The position numbers and the translations under genes are program-made. The notes beneath the pieces are model-generated. The model saw only the letters and a program-made list of their open reading frames with translations, had not been told where the DNA came from and ran no database searches. From NCBI GenBank assembly GCA_015490395.1, contig WFXX01000090.1, forward strand, positions 1-7,936: DNA of 7,936 bases, written 5' to 3'. Positions 1-5,498 of the stretch are shown here, one piece after another (the stretch's first letter is position 1; every line of letters begins with the position of its first letter). This DNA comes from Gammaproteobacteria bacterium. GTDB taxonomy: Bacteria > Pseudomonadota > Gammaproteobacteria > DRLM01.

Positions 1-72
1 GCCCTGCCCGGCCTCCTGCTCCTGCCCTGGGCCTTGCGGGTGCTCCGCCGCCGGCATGCCCGCCCCCGGTGA
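1..72 (+). CDS. C-terminal end of an unidentified, probably membrane, protein (5' end outside window)
   Basis: The frame starting at base 1 is open to a TGA at 70-72 and gives 23 residues. A hydrophobic, leucine-rich stretch (LPGLLLLPWAL) is followed by an arginine-rich tail (RVLRRRHARPR), as at the end of a last membrane helix with a positively charged cytoplasmic tail. All but one of its codons end in G or C, matching the real genes here. The alternative frame over the same bases would give an implausible cysteine-rich peptide. It overlaps the nadC start by 17 bp, which suggests translational coupling. Too little is visible to name a family, and the membrane reading is inference from composition. 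Confidence 0.5.
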   Translation, partial: ALPGLLLLPWALRVLRRRHARPR

Positions 73-943
73 GCCCCTGTCCGTCCCTCCTTCGCCGGAG
101 ACGGGGCTGGTACGGGAAGAGGCCCGGCGGGCGCTGGCCGAGGATCTAGGCGAGGGAGATCTGAGCGCCTCCCTGATCCCGCCGGATCGCCACGCCCGGG
201 CCCAGCTCCTGCTCCGGGAGGAGGCGGTCCTGTGCGGCATCCCCTGGTTTGAGGCCGTCTTCCGGCTCCTGGACCCGCGCGTGCGCCTGCGCTGGCGGCA
301 CACCGAGGGCGAGCGGGTGCCGGCCGGCTCGGTGCTCTGCGACCTGGACGGGCCCGCCCGTGCCCTGCTCACCGGCGAGCGCACTGCTCTCAACTTCCTC
401 CAGACCCTCTCCGGCACCGCTACCCTGGCCCGCCGCTACGCCGAGGCGGTGGCGGGCACTGGGGTGGTGGTCCTCGACACCCGCAAGACCCTTCCCGGCC
501 TGCGCCTAGCGCAGAAATATGCCGTGCGCGTGGGGGGCTGTCAGAACCACCGCCTAGGGCTGCACGACGCCATCTTGGTTAAAGAGAACCATCTGCTGGC
601 TACCGGCTCCTTGGAGGCGGCCTGCCGGGAGGCCCTGGCCCTGGGGGCCGAGCTGGGGGTGCCCGTGGAGGTGGAGGTGGAGAACCTGGACCAGCTCCGC
701 CAGGCCCTGGAGGCCGGGGTGCGCCGGGTGCTGCTGGACAACTTCGGCCTAGAGGCCCTGCGGGAGGCGGTGGCCCTGGCCCGCGCCCTACCCGGTGATC
801 CGGTGGAGCTGGAGGCCTCGGGGGGCATCCACCTCGGCAACGTCCGGCAGGTGGCCGAGACAGGGGTGGATTACGTCTCCGTGGGGGCGCTGACCAAGGA
901 CGTGCAGGCCGTGGACCTTTCCCTGCGCCTCCTACCGCTCTAG
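56..943 (+). CDS. nadC: Quinolinate phosphoribosyltransferase (decarboxylating), NAD synthesis
   Basis: NadC converts quinolinate and PRPP to nicotinate mononucleotide, CO2 and pyrophosphate, the step where the de novo NAD pathway joins the common route; it is cytosolic and normally dimeric. The 295 residues match the usual family length (about 280-300). Visible in order: the DLGEGDLSA entry motif (30-38), GERTALNFLQTLSG (107-120), TRKTLPGLR (142-150), GGCQNHRLGL (160-169), KENH (176-179), EVEVEN (205-210), LLDNF (226-230), EASGGI (253-258) and SVGALTK (275-281). Family-level substrate-binding or catalytic residues R109, K144, E205/E207 and D228 are all present. The ATG at 56 is the only plausible start; it lacks a clear Shine-Dalgarno sequence and lies inside the upstream frame, so coupled translation is likely. 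No nadA or nadB is visible nearby. Identification is secure. Confidence 0.97.
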   Translation: MPAPGEPLSVPPSPETGLVREEARRALAEDLGEGDLSASLIPPDRHARAQLLLREEAVLCGIPWFEAVFRLLDPRVRLRWRHTEGERVPAGSVLCDLDGPARALLTGERTALNFLQTLSGTATLARRYAEAVAGTGVVVLDTRKTLPGLRLAQKYAVRVGGCQNHRLGLHDAILVKENHLLATGSLEAACREALALGAELGVPVEVEVENLDQLRQALEAGVRRVLLDNFGLEALREAVALARALPGDPVELEASGGIHLGNVRQVAETGVDYVSVGALTKDVQAVDLSLRLLPL

Positions 944-999
944 GTCGCGCCTCGCGGGGGCGGATCCCATCCCCAAGTCCTGGAGGAGGCCCCGGGGGC

Positions 1000-1029
1000 T
1001 TGATCGGAAGGGGCAGCGGGCGGTAGGGT
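1000..1029 (+). promoter_or_regulatory. Candidate sigma70 promoter for proS
   Basis: TTGATC (1000-1005) and TAGGGT (1024-1029) are separated by 18 bases and lie in the nadC-proS gap. The match to the -35 consensus is fair (TTGA) and the -10 match is weak (TA...T). Transcription would begin near 1036, leaving a leader of about 90 nt that begins almost at the hairpin described next. In such GC-rich DNA a chance match is quite possible, and proS could instead be read through from nadC. Confidence 0.22.
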
Positions 1030-1039
1030 TGGGCCCGCC

Positions 1040-1061
1040 GCGGGGGCCCACGGGCCCCCGC
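1040..1061 (+). terminator. GC-only hairpin between nadC and proS (terminator or leader structure)
   Basis: A perfect inverted repeat has arms CGGGGGCCC (1041-1049) and GGGCCCCCG (1052-1060), extended by a G1040-C1061 pair. It folds into a roughly 9-bp all-GC stem with a CACG loop, 97 bp after the nadC stop and 65 bp before the proS ATG. There is no run of T after it on either strand (the best is GTTTCC at 1065-1070), so it is not a textbook intrinsic terminator. It may be a weak terminator, an mRNA-stabilising structure, or a 5' leader element of proS. Confidence 0.35.
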
Positions 1062-1125
1062 CCCGTTTCCCGGGGGCCGCCGTGCCCCGCAGCGCACCGT
1101 GCCCTTGCCCTGCCGGAGCCCGAGC

Positions 1126-2850
1126 ATGCGCACATCCCAGCTTCTGATGCCCACCCTGAGGGAGACCCCCGCCGAGGCGGAGGTGGTCAGCCATCAGCTC
1201 CTGCTGCGGGCCGGCATGATCCGGCGCCTGGCCTCGGGCCTCTATACCTGGCTCCCCCTGGGACTGCGGGTGCTGCGCAAGGTGGAGGCCATCGTCCGCG
1301 AGGAGATGGACCGAACAGGGGCCCAGGAGCTGCTCATGCCCGCCGTGCAGCCCGCGGAGCTATGGCAGGAGTCCGGGCGCTGGGAGCGGTACGGCCCGGA
1401 GCTGCTGCGGCTGAAGGACCGCCACGGCCGCGACTTCTGCTTCGGACCCACCCACGAGGAGGTGATCACGGACCTGGTGCGCCGGGAGATCCGCTCCTAC
1501 CGTCAGCTCCCGGCGCTCTTCTATCAGATCCAAACTAAGTTCCGGGACGAGATCCGCCCGCGCTTCGGGCTGATGCGGGCCCGGGAGTTCCTGATGAAGG
1601 ACGCCTACTCCTTCCACTTGGACCAGGCCTGCCTGGAGCGCACCTACCAGGCCATGCGCCGGGCCTACGAACGCATCTTCACCCGCCTCGGCTTGGACTT
1701 CCGAGCGGTGCAGGCCGATACGGGAGCCATCGGCGGGCAGCTGTCCCACGAATTCCACGTCCTGGCCGACTCCGGCGAGGACGCCATCGCCTTCTCCAGC
1801 GAGAGCGACTACGCGGCCAACGTGGAGCTGGCCGAGGCCCTGCCCCCACCGGGGCCGCGGCCGGCCCCGCGAGAGCCCCTAGCCGAAGTGGAGACCCCGG
1901 GCCGGCGCAGCATCGAGCAGGTCTGCGATTACTTGGGCCTGCCCCCCAGCCGCTGCCTCAAGACCTTGGTGGTGAAAGGGGCCGAGGGAGGGCTGGTGGC
2001 TTTGGTGCTGCGTGGGGACCACGAGCTCAACGCCCTCAAGGCCGAGCGCCAGCCCGAGGTGGCCGCCCCGTTGGCCTTCGCCTCCGAGGAGGAGATCCGC
2101 GAGGCCGTAGGCTGCGGGCCCGGCTCCCTGGGCCCGGTGGGCCTGCGCATGCCGGTGATCGCCGATCATGCCGCGGCCCATGCCACCGACTTCGCCTGCG
2201 GGGCCAACCGGGACGGCTTCCACCTCACAGGGGTCAACTGGGGGCGTGACCTGCCGGAGCCCCGCACGGCGGATCTGCGCAACGTGGTAGACGGCGATCC
2301 CAGCCCGGACGGACGGGGGGTGCTACGCATCCGCCGGGGCATCGAGGTGGGCCACATCTTCCAGCTGGGCACCAAGTACAGCGAGGCCCTGCATGCCACC
2401 TGCCTGGACGAGGGCGGCCGGCAAGTGGTGCTCACCATGGGCTGCTACGGCATCGGGGTCTCCCGGGTGGTGGCCGCGGCCATCGAGCAGCACCACGACG
2501 AGCGGGGCATCGTCTGGCCGGAGCCCATCGCCCCCTTCCAGGTGGCCCTGGTCCCCATCCACATGCACAAGTCCGAGCGGCTGCGGGAGGCGGCGGAGGC
2601 CCTCTACGGCCGGCTCCGGGAGGCGGGAGTGGAGGTCCTCTTCGACGATCGCAGGGAGCGCCCGGGGGTGATGTTCGCGGACATGGACCTCATCGGCATC
2701 CCCCACCGCCTGGTGCTCACCGAGCGGGGCCTGGACGCGGGCACCGTGGAATACAAGGCCCGCCGGGAGGAGGCGGCCCGGGACCTGCCCGTGGAGGAGG
2801 CCCTGGGTCTGGTCCAGGCCGCCGCCGCAGCGGCCGACGGGCCCTGCTAA
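1126..2850 (+). CDS. proS: Prolyl-tRNA synthetase, bacterial type with editing domain
   Basis: ProS is a class II aminoacyl-tRNA synthetase that charges tRNA-Pro in the cytosol. The ATG at 1126 opens with MRTSQLLMPTLRETPAEAEV, the conserved bacterial ProS start, and gives 574 residues (E. coli about 572); an upstream GTG at 1099 would add nine unconserved residues. Visible: the LRAGMIRRLASGLYTWLPLG region (28-46), motif 2 around KFRDEIRPRFGLMRAREF (138-155), the INS editing insertion (about 225-405) with K279 in CLKT and H366 in GFHLTGVNW, motif 3 with GCYGIGVSR (439-447), and the C-terminal anticodon-binding domain (about 470-570). The INS residues K279 and H366 correspond to ones tied to clearing Ala-tRNA-Pro in E. 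coli, so editing is probably intact. The tail ends in six alanines then DGPC, which is not a family feature. A weak GGAG lies at 1114-1117. Confidence 0.97.
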   Translation: MRTSQLLMPTLRETPAEAEVVSHQLLLRAGMIRRLASGLYTWLPLGLRVLRKVEAIVREEMDRTGAQELLMPAVQPAELWQESGRWERYGPELLRLKDRHGRDFCFGPTHEEVITDLVRREIRSYRQLPALFYQIQTKFRDEIRPRFGLMRAREFLMKDAYSFHLDQACLERTYQAMRRAYERIFTRLGLDFRAVQADTGAIGGQLSHEFHVLADSGEDAIAFSSESDYAANVELAEALPPPGPRPAPREPLAEVETPGRRSIEQVCDYLGLPPSRCLKTLVVKGAEGGLVALVLRGDHELNALKAERQPEVAAPLAFASEEEIREAVGCGPGSLGPVGLRMPVIADHAAAHATDFACGANRDGFHLTGVNWGRDLPEPRTADLRNVVDGDPSPDGRGVLRIRRGIEVGHIFQLGTKYSEALHATCLDEGGRQVVLTMGCYGIGVSRVVAAAIEQHHDERGIVWPEPIAPFQVALVPIHMHKSERLREAAEALYGRLREAGVEVLFDDRRERPGVMFADMDLIGIPHRLVLTERGLDAGTVEYKARREEAARDLPVEEALGLVQAAAAAADGPC

Positions 2851-2912
2851 GGCCCCCCAGCGGCGGCCGACACCTCGGGGGGAGAGGCTCTCCAAGGCCT
2901 TGCGCACCGTCC

Positions 2913-3530
2913 ATGCAGCAGCGTTCCCCTCTCCTCCTGACAGCCTGCTTGGCAGGGGCGGCCCTCCTGGGCACGCCCCTGCCAGGAGCCGCCGCCCCCC
3001 TGGCAGCAGGCTCCCCCGGGGAGGACGACCCGGCCTTGGTGGCCCGGCTGCGCGAGGCGCTCGATGATCTGCACGCCCGAGCGGCCGGCTTCAAGGACCG
3101 CTTCGAGGCCCAGGTCTGGCTGACGGACATGGAGCGGCGCCTCGCCCCCTACGTGCCCGATCGCCACGAGCGCCTGGAGCTGCTGCGCCTGACCCACCGG
3201 GAAGCCTCCCGCGCGGGCCTGCCGCCAGAGCTGGTGCTGGCGGTGATGGAGGTGGAGAGCCGCTTCGACCGCTGGGCCATCTCCCGGGCGGGGGCCCAGG
3301 GCCTGATGCAGGTGATGCCCTTCTGGCTGGAGCGGCTGGGGCGGCCGGAGGAGAGCCTGTTCGATCCACGGGTGAACCTGCGCCTGGGCTGCACCATCCT
3401 GCGCCACTACCTGGAGCGCGAGGACGGCGACCTCGTGCGGGCCCTGGCCCGCTATCACGGCTCCTATCCCGCCACGGCCTACGCCGAGCGGGTGCTGGAG
3501 GCCCTCTCCCGACGCTGGTACCGCCGCTAG
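2913..3530 (+). CDS. Small exported lytic transglycosylase, SLT domain
   Basis: This 205-residue protein cleaves peptidoglycan glycan strands in the periplasm, judging from its SLT (Slt70-type, GH23) domain. The N-terminus has a short basic start (MQQR), a hydrophobic core to about residue 23 and a likely signal-peptidase I site near GAAA-PLA (25-31). Residues 40-100 form a charged helical region. The SLT domain (about 103-190) has ELVLAVMEVESRF with presumed catalytic E115 followed by S116, then GAQGLMQVMP (127-136), DPRVNLRLG (151-159) and ALARYHGSYP (177-186). The last motif usually reads A-x-Y-N-x-G; here Asn is His183. The gene starts 62 bp after proS without a clear Shine-Dalgarno sequence, so it may be co-transcribed with proS. 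It is shorter than Slt70 or MltE-type relatives with extra domains, and its exact subfamily is not assignable by eye. Confidence 0.88.
   Translation: MQQRSPLLLTACLAGAALLGTPLPGAAAPLAAGSPGEDDPALVARLREALDDLHARAAGFKDRFEAQVWLTDMERRLAPYVPDRHERLELLRLTHREASRAGLPPELVLAVMEVESRFDRWAISRAGAQGLMQVMPFWLERLGRPEESLFDPRVNLRLGCTILRHYLEREDGDLVRALARYHGSYPATAYAERVLEALSRRWYRR
2942..3012 (+). repeat. Nested inverted repeats inside the transglycosylase signal-peptide codons
   Basis: The inner arms TGGCAGGGGCG (2950-2960) and CGCCCCTGCCA (2974-2984) are perfect 11-base complements. Between them GCCC (2961-2964) pairs with GGGC (2969-2972) around a TCCT loop, leaving only A2973 bulged. One wobble and one further pair extend the stem to 2948-2986. 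The outer arms AGCCTGCT (2942-2949) and AGCAGGCT (3005-3012) are also perfect complements. The 5' arm can alternatively pair with 2999-3012, so two exclusive folds are possible. Whether it acts in the mRNA is unknown; codons for Ala, Gly, Leu and Pro in GC-rich DNA favour such matches. Confidence 0.6.
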
Positions 3531-3537
3531 GCCAAGG

Positions 3538-3566
3538 GCCGCCACGCCCCCTCTCGGGGAGGCGGC
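3538..3566. terminator. Hairpin between convergent transglycosylase and acyP genes
   Basis: GCCGCC (3538-3543) pairs with GGCGGC (3561-3566). After a small internal loop (ACG opposite A), CCCC (3547-3550) pairs with GGGG (3556-3559) around a CTCTC loop. It starts 7 bp after the transglycosylase stop and lies about 60 bp past the acyP stop, where a shared terminator would be expected. No T run follows on either strand, so rho-independent activity is doubtful. Confidence 0.35.
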
Positions 3567-3624
3567 ACCACAAAACTAGGGGCAGACCCGCAGACCTGTT
3601 TAGGCGCCGTCCGAGGGCACAGCC

Positions 3625-3906
3625 TCAGGCTACGTCAAACTCCCCCACGCCCGGATCTTCCACAGCCGTGCACTGCACGTCCTCCACCCGGGCCGCCGGC
3701 GGGCCCTCCCAGAGCCAGGCGCAGAACTCGTCCAGCGCCGGCTCCGGGCCGCAGGCCAACACCTCCACCCGCCCGTCCGGCAGATTGCGGGCATAGCCCC
3801 GTAGCCCCAGGGCCCGTGCCCGCTCCCGGGCCGTAGCGCGAAAGAAGACCCCCTGCACCCGGCCCGTCACCCAACACCGCTTGCAGCGCTCCTCCGGCAC
3901 GCTCAT
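3625..3906 (-). CDS. acyP: Acylphosphatase
   Basis: Acylphosphatase hydrolyses the carboxyl-phosphate bond of acyl phosphates such as acetyl or carbamoyl phosphate; it is a small cytosolic enzyme. From the ATG at 3906 the product is 93 residues, the usual size. The signature GRVQGVFFR (15-23) carries catalytic R23, and GYARNLPDGRVEV (37-49) carries catalytic N41, at the canonical positions. EDVQ (75-78) and a shortened FDVA end complete the ferredoxin-like fold. The start at 3906 is preferred over an in-frame ATG at 3987 because the extra 27 residues are unlike the family and a GGGTGA sits about 5 bases upstream of the nearer ATG. It stands alone on the minus strand, convergent with the transglycosylase and divergent from the aspartase-like gene. 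Its physiological substrate is unclear, as for most bacterial acylphosphatases. Confidence 0.93.
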   Translation of the reverse strand: MSVPEERCKRCWVTGRVQGVFFRATARERARALGLRGYARNLPDGRVEVLACGPEPALDEFCAWLWEGPPAARVEDVQCTAVEDPGVGEFDVA

Positions 3907-3991
3907 CGCTTCACCCGCTGGAGATCCGCAACCTCGTTCCTGGGAGCCCTCTCCCGATAGGCTAGAACCGCGCCGCCGAGCCTGCACCGCT

Positions 3992-3997
3992 TACAAT
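3992..3997 (+). promoter_or_regulatory. Candidate -10 element upstream of the aspartase-like gene
   Basis: TACAAT is a five-of-six match to the sigma70 -10 consensus in an otherwise GC-rich 158-bp divergent gap. Transcription would start near 4004, about 60 nt before the ATG at 4065. No -35 hexamer is present at 16-18 bases; the nearest candidate, TAGAAC (3963-3968), is 23 bases away. If used, it may need an activator. This is suggestive only. Confidence 0.27.
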
Positions 3998-4003
3998 AGC
4001 CGC

Positions 4004-4021
4004 TCCGCCCGATCGGGTGGA
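4004..4021. promoter_or_regulatory. Palindrome at the presumed transcription start, possible operator
   Basis: CCCGATCGGG (4008-4017) is a perfect 10-bp palindrome. It is flanked by TCC (4004-4006) and GGA (4019-4021), which are also complementary, with a single G/T mismatch on each side, giving 18 bp of near-perfect symmetry. It begins where transcription from the TACAAT element would start, a position typical of repressor sites. No regulator gene is in the window, so the binding factor is unknown. Confidence 0.3.
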
Positions 4022-4055
4022 ACGCAGGGCGGGGCCATTCGCAGCAGACGGCTTG

Positions 4056-4061
4056 GGAGGA
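4056..4061 (+). promoter_or_regulatory. Shine-Dalgarno sequence fixing the aspartase-like gene start
   Basis: GGAGGA (in TTGGGAGGAAGC before the ATG at 4065) is the best plus-strand ribosome-binding site in the window. It favours the ATG at 4065 over the upstream in-frame GTG at 4017 and the downstream in-frame ATG at 4092. Confidence 0.7.
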
Positions 4062-4064
4062 AGC

Positions 4065-5498
4065 ATGAGCCAGGGCAACGAGCAAGGGGCGATGAGGCTG
4101 GAGCGGGACAGCCTGGGGGAGTACCCGGTCCCGGCCGAGGCCTGGTACGGGATCCAGACCGCGCGGGCGCTAGACAACTTCCCCATCAGCGGCCGCGGCC
4201 CCGATCCGGACTTCGTGCGTGCCCACGTGATGGTCAAGCGGGCAGCGGCGGTGGCCAATCGGGAGGCGGGCTGGCTGGAGCCGCGCCTGGCCGAGGCCAT
4301 CCTAGGCGCCTGCGATCGCATCCTGGCCGGTGAGCTGATGGAGCAGTTCGTGGTGGATCGCTTCCAGGCCGGGGCAGGAACTTCCCACAACATGAACAGC
4401 AACGAGGTCATCGCCAACCTGGCCAACGTGGCCCTGGGCGGCCGGAGGGGCGAATACCGCCCGGTGCACCCCAACGACCATGTGAACATGGGCCAGAGCA
4501 CCAACGATACCATCCCCACCGCCATCCGCCTGGCCTGCCTGGCCAAGCTGCCCCGGCTGTTGGAGGCCCTGGAGGGCATGGCCGCCGCCTTGGAGGCCAT
4601 CGCCCGGCGGGAGGCCCGCACCGCCAAGAGCGGGCGCACCCACCTGCAGGATGCCGTCCCCACCACCATCGGCCGGGAGTTCGGGGCCTATGCCTGGACC
4701 CTGCGACGCATGGCCCGGCGCCTGGAGGCCCTGCGGGAGCCCTTGGGGGAGATCGGTCTCGGGGGCTCGGCGGCAGGCACGGGCCTCAACACCGCCCCCG
4801 GCTACAAGGAGCGGGCGGCCGCGGAGCTGGCCCGCCTCACCGGCGAGCCCATCCGTCCGGCCGGGGACTTGGCCGCGCAGATGCAGTCCATGGCGGACCT
4901 GCAACGCCTGTCCTCGGCCCTGCGGGACACCGCCCTAGAGGTGGGACGCATCGCCAACGACATCCGCCTCCTGGCCTCGGGGCCCCGTACCGGCTTGGCC
5001 GAGATCCGTCTCCCGCCGGTACAGCCCGGCTCCAGCATCATGCCGGGGAAGGTCAACCCGGTGATGTTCGAGATGCTGAACATGGTCTGCCACCAGGTGG
5101 TGGGCCAGGACGCCGCCGTGGCCGCCATGACCGCCGCCGGGCAGCTGGAGCTCAACGTGATGATGCCGGCCCTGGGCTCGGCCCTCTTCGACGCCATGGA
5201 CTGGCTCACGGCAGGGATCCGGGCCGCCACCCGCAAGGGGCTGGCGGAGCTGGAGGTAGATCGGGACCGCTGTCGGCACTACCTGCACGCCAGCGTGGGC
5301 CTGGCCACCCTGCTGAACACGGCCATCGGCTATGCGGCGGCGGCGGAGGTGGCCAAGGAGTCCGAGCGCACCGGACGGCCGGTGCGGGAGCTGGTGGCCG
5401 AGAAGGGGCTGATGAGCCCGGAGGCCTTCGACGCCCTGGTGGAGCAGGCCGCCTGCGAGGGGACCATCCCCCGTCAGGGGGCGGGCGAGCGGTCCTAG
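4065..5498 (+). CDS. aspA: Aspartase/fumarase superfamily enzyme, probably aspartate ammonia-lyase
   Basis: This family removes ammonia from aspartate, or water from malate, to give fumarate; the enzymes are cytosolic tetramers. The product is 477 residues, the usual length (about 465-480). Seen in order: ERDSLGEYPVPAEAWYGIQT (13-32), the first conserved region TSHNMNSNE (106-114), VHPNDHVN (134-141) with QSTND (144-148), GRTHLQDAVP (190-199) holding T192 and H193, and the signature GSSIMPGKVNP (322-332) with the flexible catalytic loop serine and K329. QSTND (fumarases usually QSSND), NDHVN and GQLELNVMMP favour aspartase, closest to the Bacillus AspB type. HPND is the fumarase-like form of that motif. 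Aspartase is therefore preferred, but a class II fumarase or a related lyase is not excluded. It is preceded by its own candidate promoter and ends overlapping zipA tail to tail by 4 bp. Confidence 0.75.
   Translation: MSQGNEQGAMRLERDSLGEYPVPAEAWYGIQTARALDNFPISGRGPDPDFVRAHVMVKRAAAVANREAGWLEPRLAEAILGACDRILAGELMEQFVVDRFQAGAGTSHNMNSNEVIANLANVALGGRRGEYRPVHPNDHVNMGQSTNDTIPTAIRLACLAKLPRLLEALEGMAAALEAIARREARTAKSGRTHLQDAVPTTIGREFGAYAWTLRRMARRLEALREPLGEIGLGGSAAGTGLNTAPGYKERAAAELARLTGEPIRPAGDLAAQMQSMADLQRLSSALRDTALEVGRIANDIRLLASGPRTGLAEIRLPPVQPGSSIMPGKVNPVMFEMLNMVCHQVVGQDAAVAAMTAAGQLELNVMMPALGSALFDAMDWLTAGIRAATRKGLAELEVDRDRCRHYLHASVGLATLLNTAIGYAAAAEVAKESERTGRPVRELVAEKGLMSPEAFDALVEQAACEGTIPRQGAGERS

Noticed and set aside
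1099..1125. An upstream GTG start for proS at 1099
   Set aside because: It would add nine residues before MRTSQLL, which is the conserved N-terminus of bacterial ProS.
944..1125. A T-box or amino-acid riboswitch in the proS leader
   Set aside because: No T-box sequence or specifier stem is recognisable, and such elements are not expected for proS in Gammaproteobacteria; only a simple GC hairpin is present.
600..1154. A 184-codon minus-strand frame spanning the nadC 3' end and the nadC-proS gap
   Set aside because: The product is almost entirely Pro, Arg and Gly, as expected from translating GC-rich DNA in a wrong frame, and it lies opposite conserved nadC codons.
2913..2948. A lipobox (LTAC, residues 9-12) making the transglycosylase a lipoprotein
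   Set aside because: The hydrophobic segment before Cys12 would be too short, and the hydrophobic core continues past it to a good signal-peptidase I site near residue 28. Not fully excluded.
2847..3545. A 232-codon open frame on the minus strand opposite the transglycosylase
   Set aside because: It is again exactly in antisense register with the real gene, with a composition lacking any recognisable domain; the plus-strand SLT motifs decide the case.
3907..3987. A 27-residue N-terminal extension of acylphosphatase from an ATG at 3987
   Set aside because: The extension is low-complexity and unlike the family. The ATG at 3906 gives the standard length and puts R23 and N41 at their canonical positions.
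4017..4064. An upstream GTG start for the aspartase-like gene at 4017
   Set aside because: The ATG at 4065 has a strong Shine-Dalgarno sequence. The extension is not family-like, and its GTG begins inside the palindrome near the presumed transcription start.
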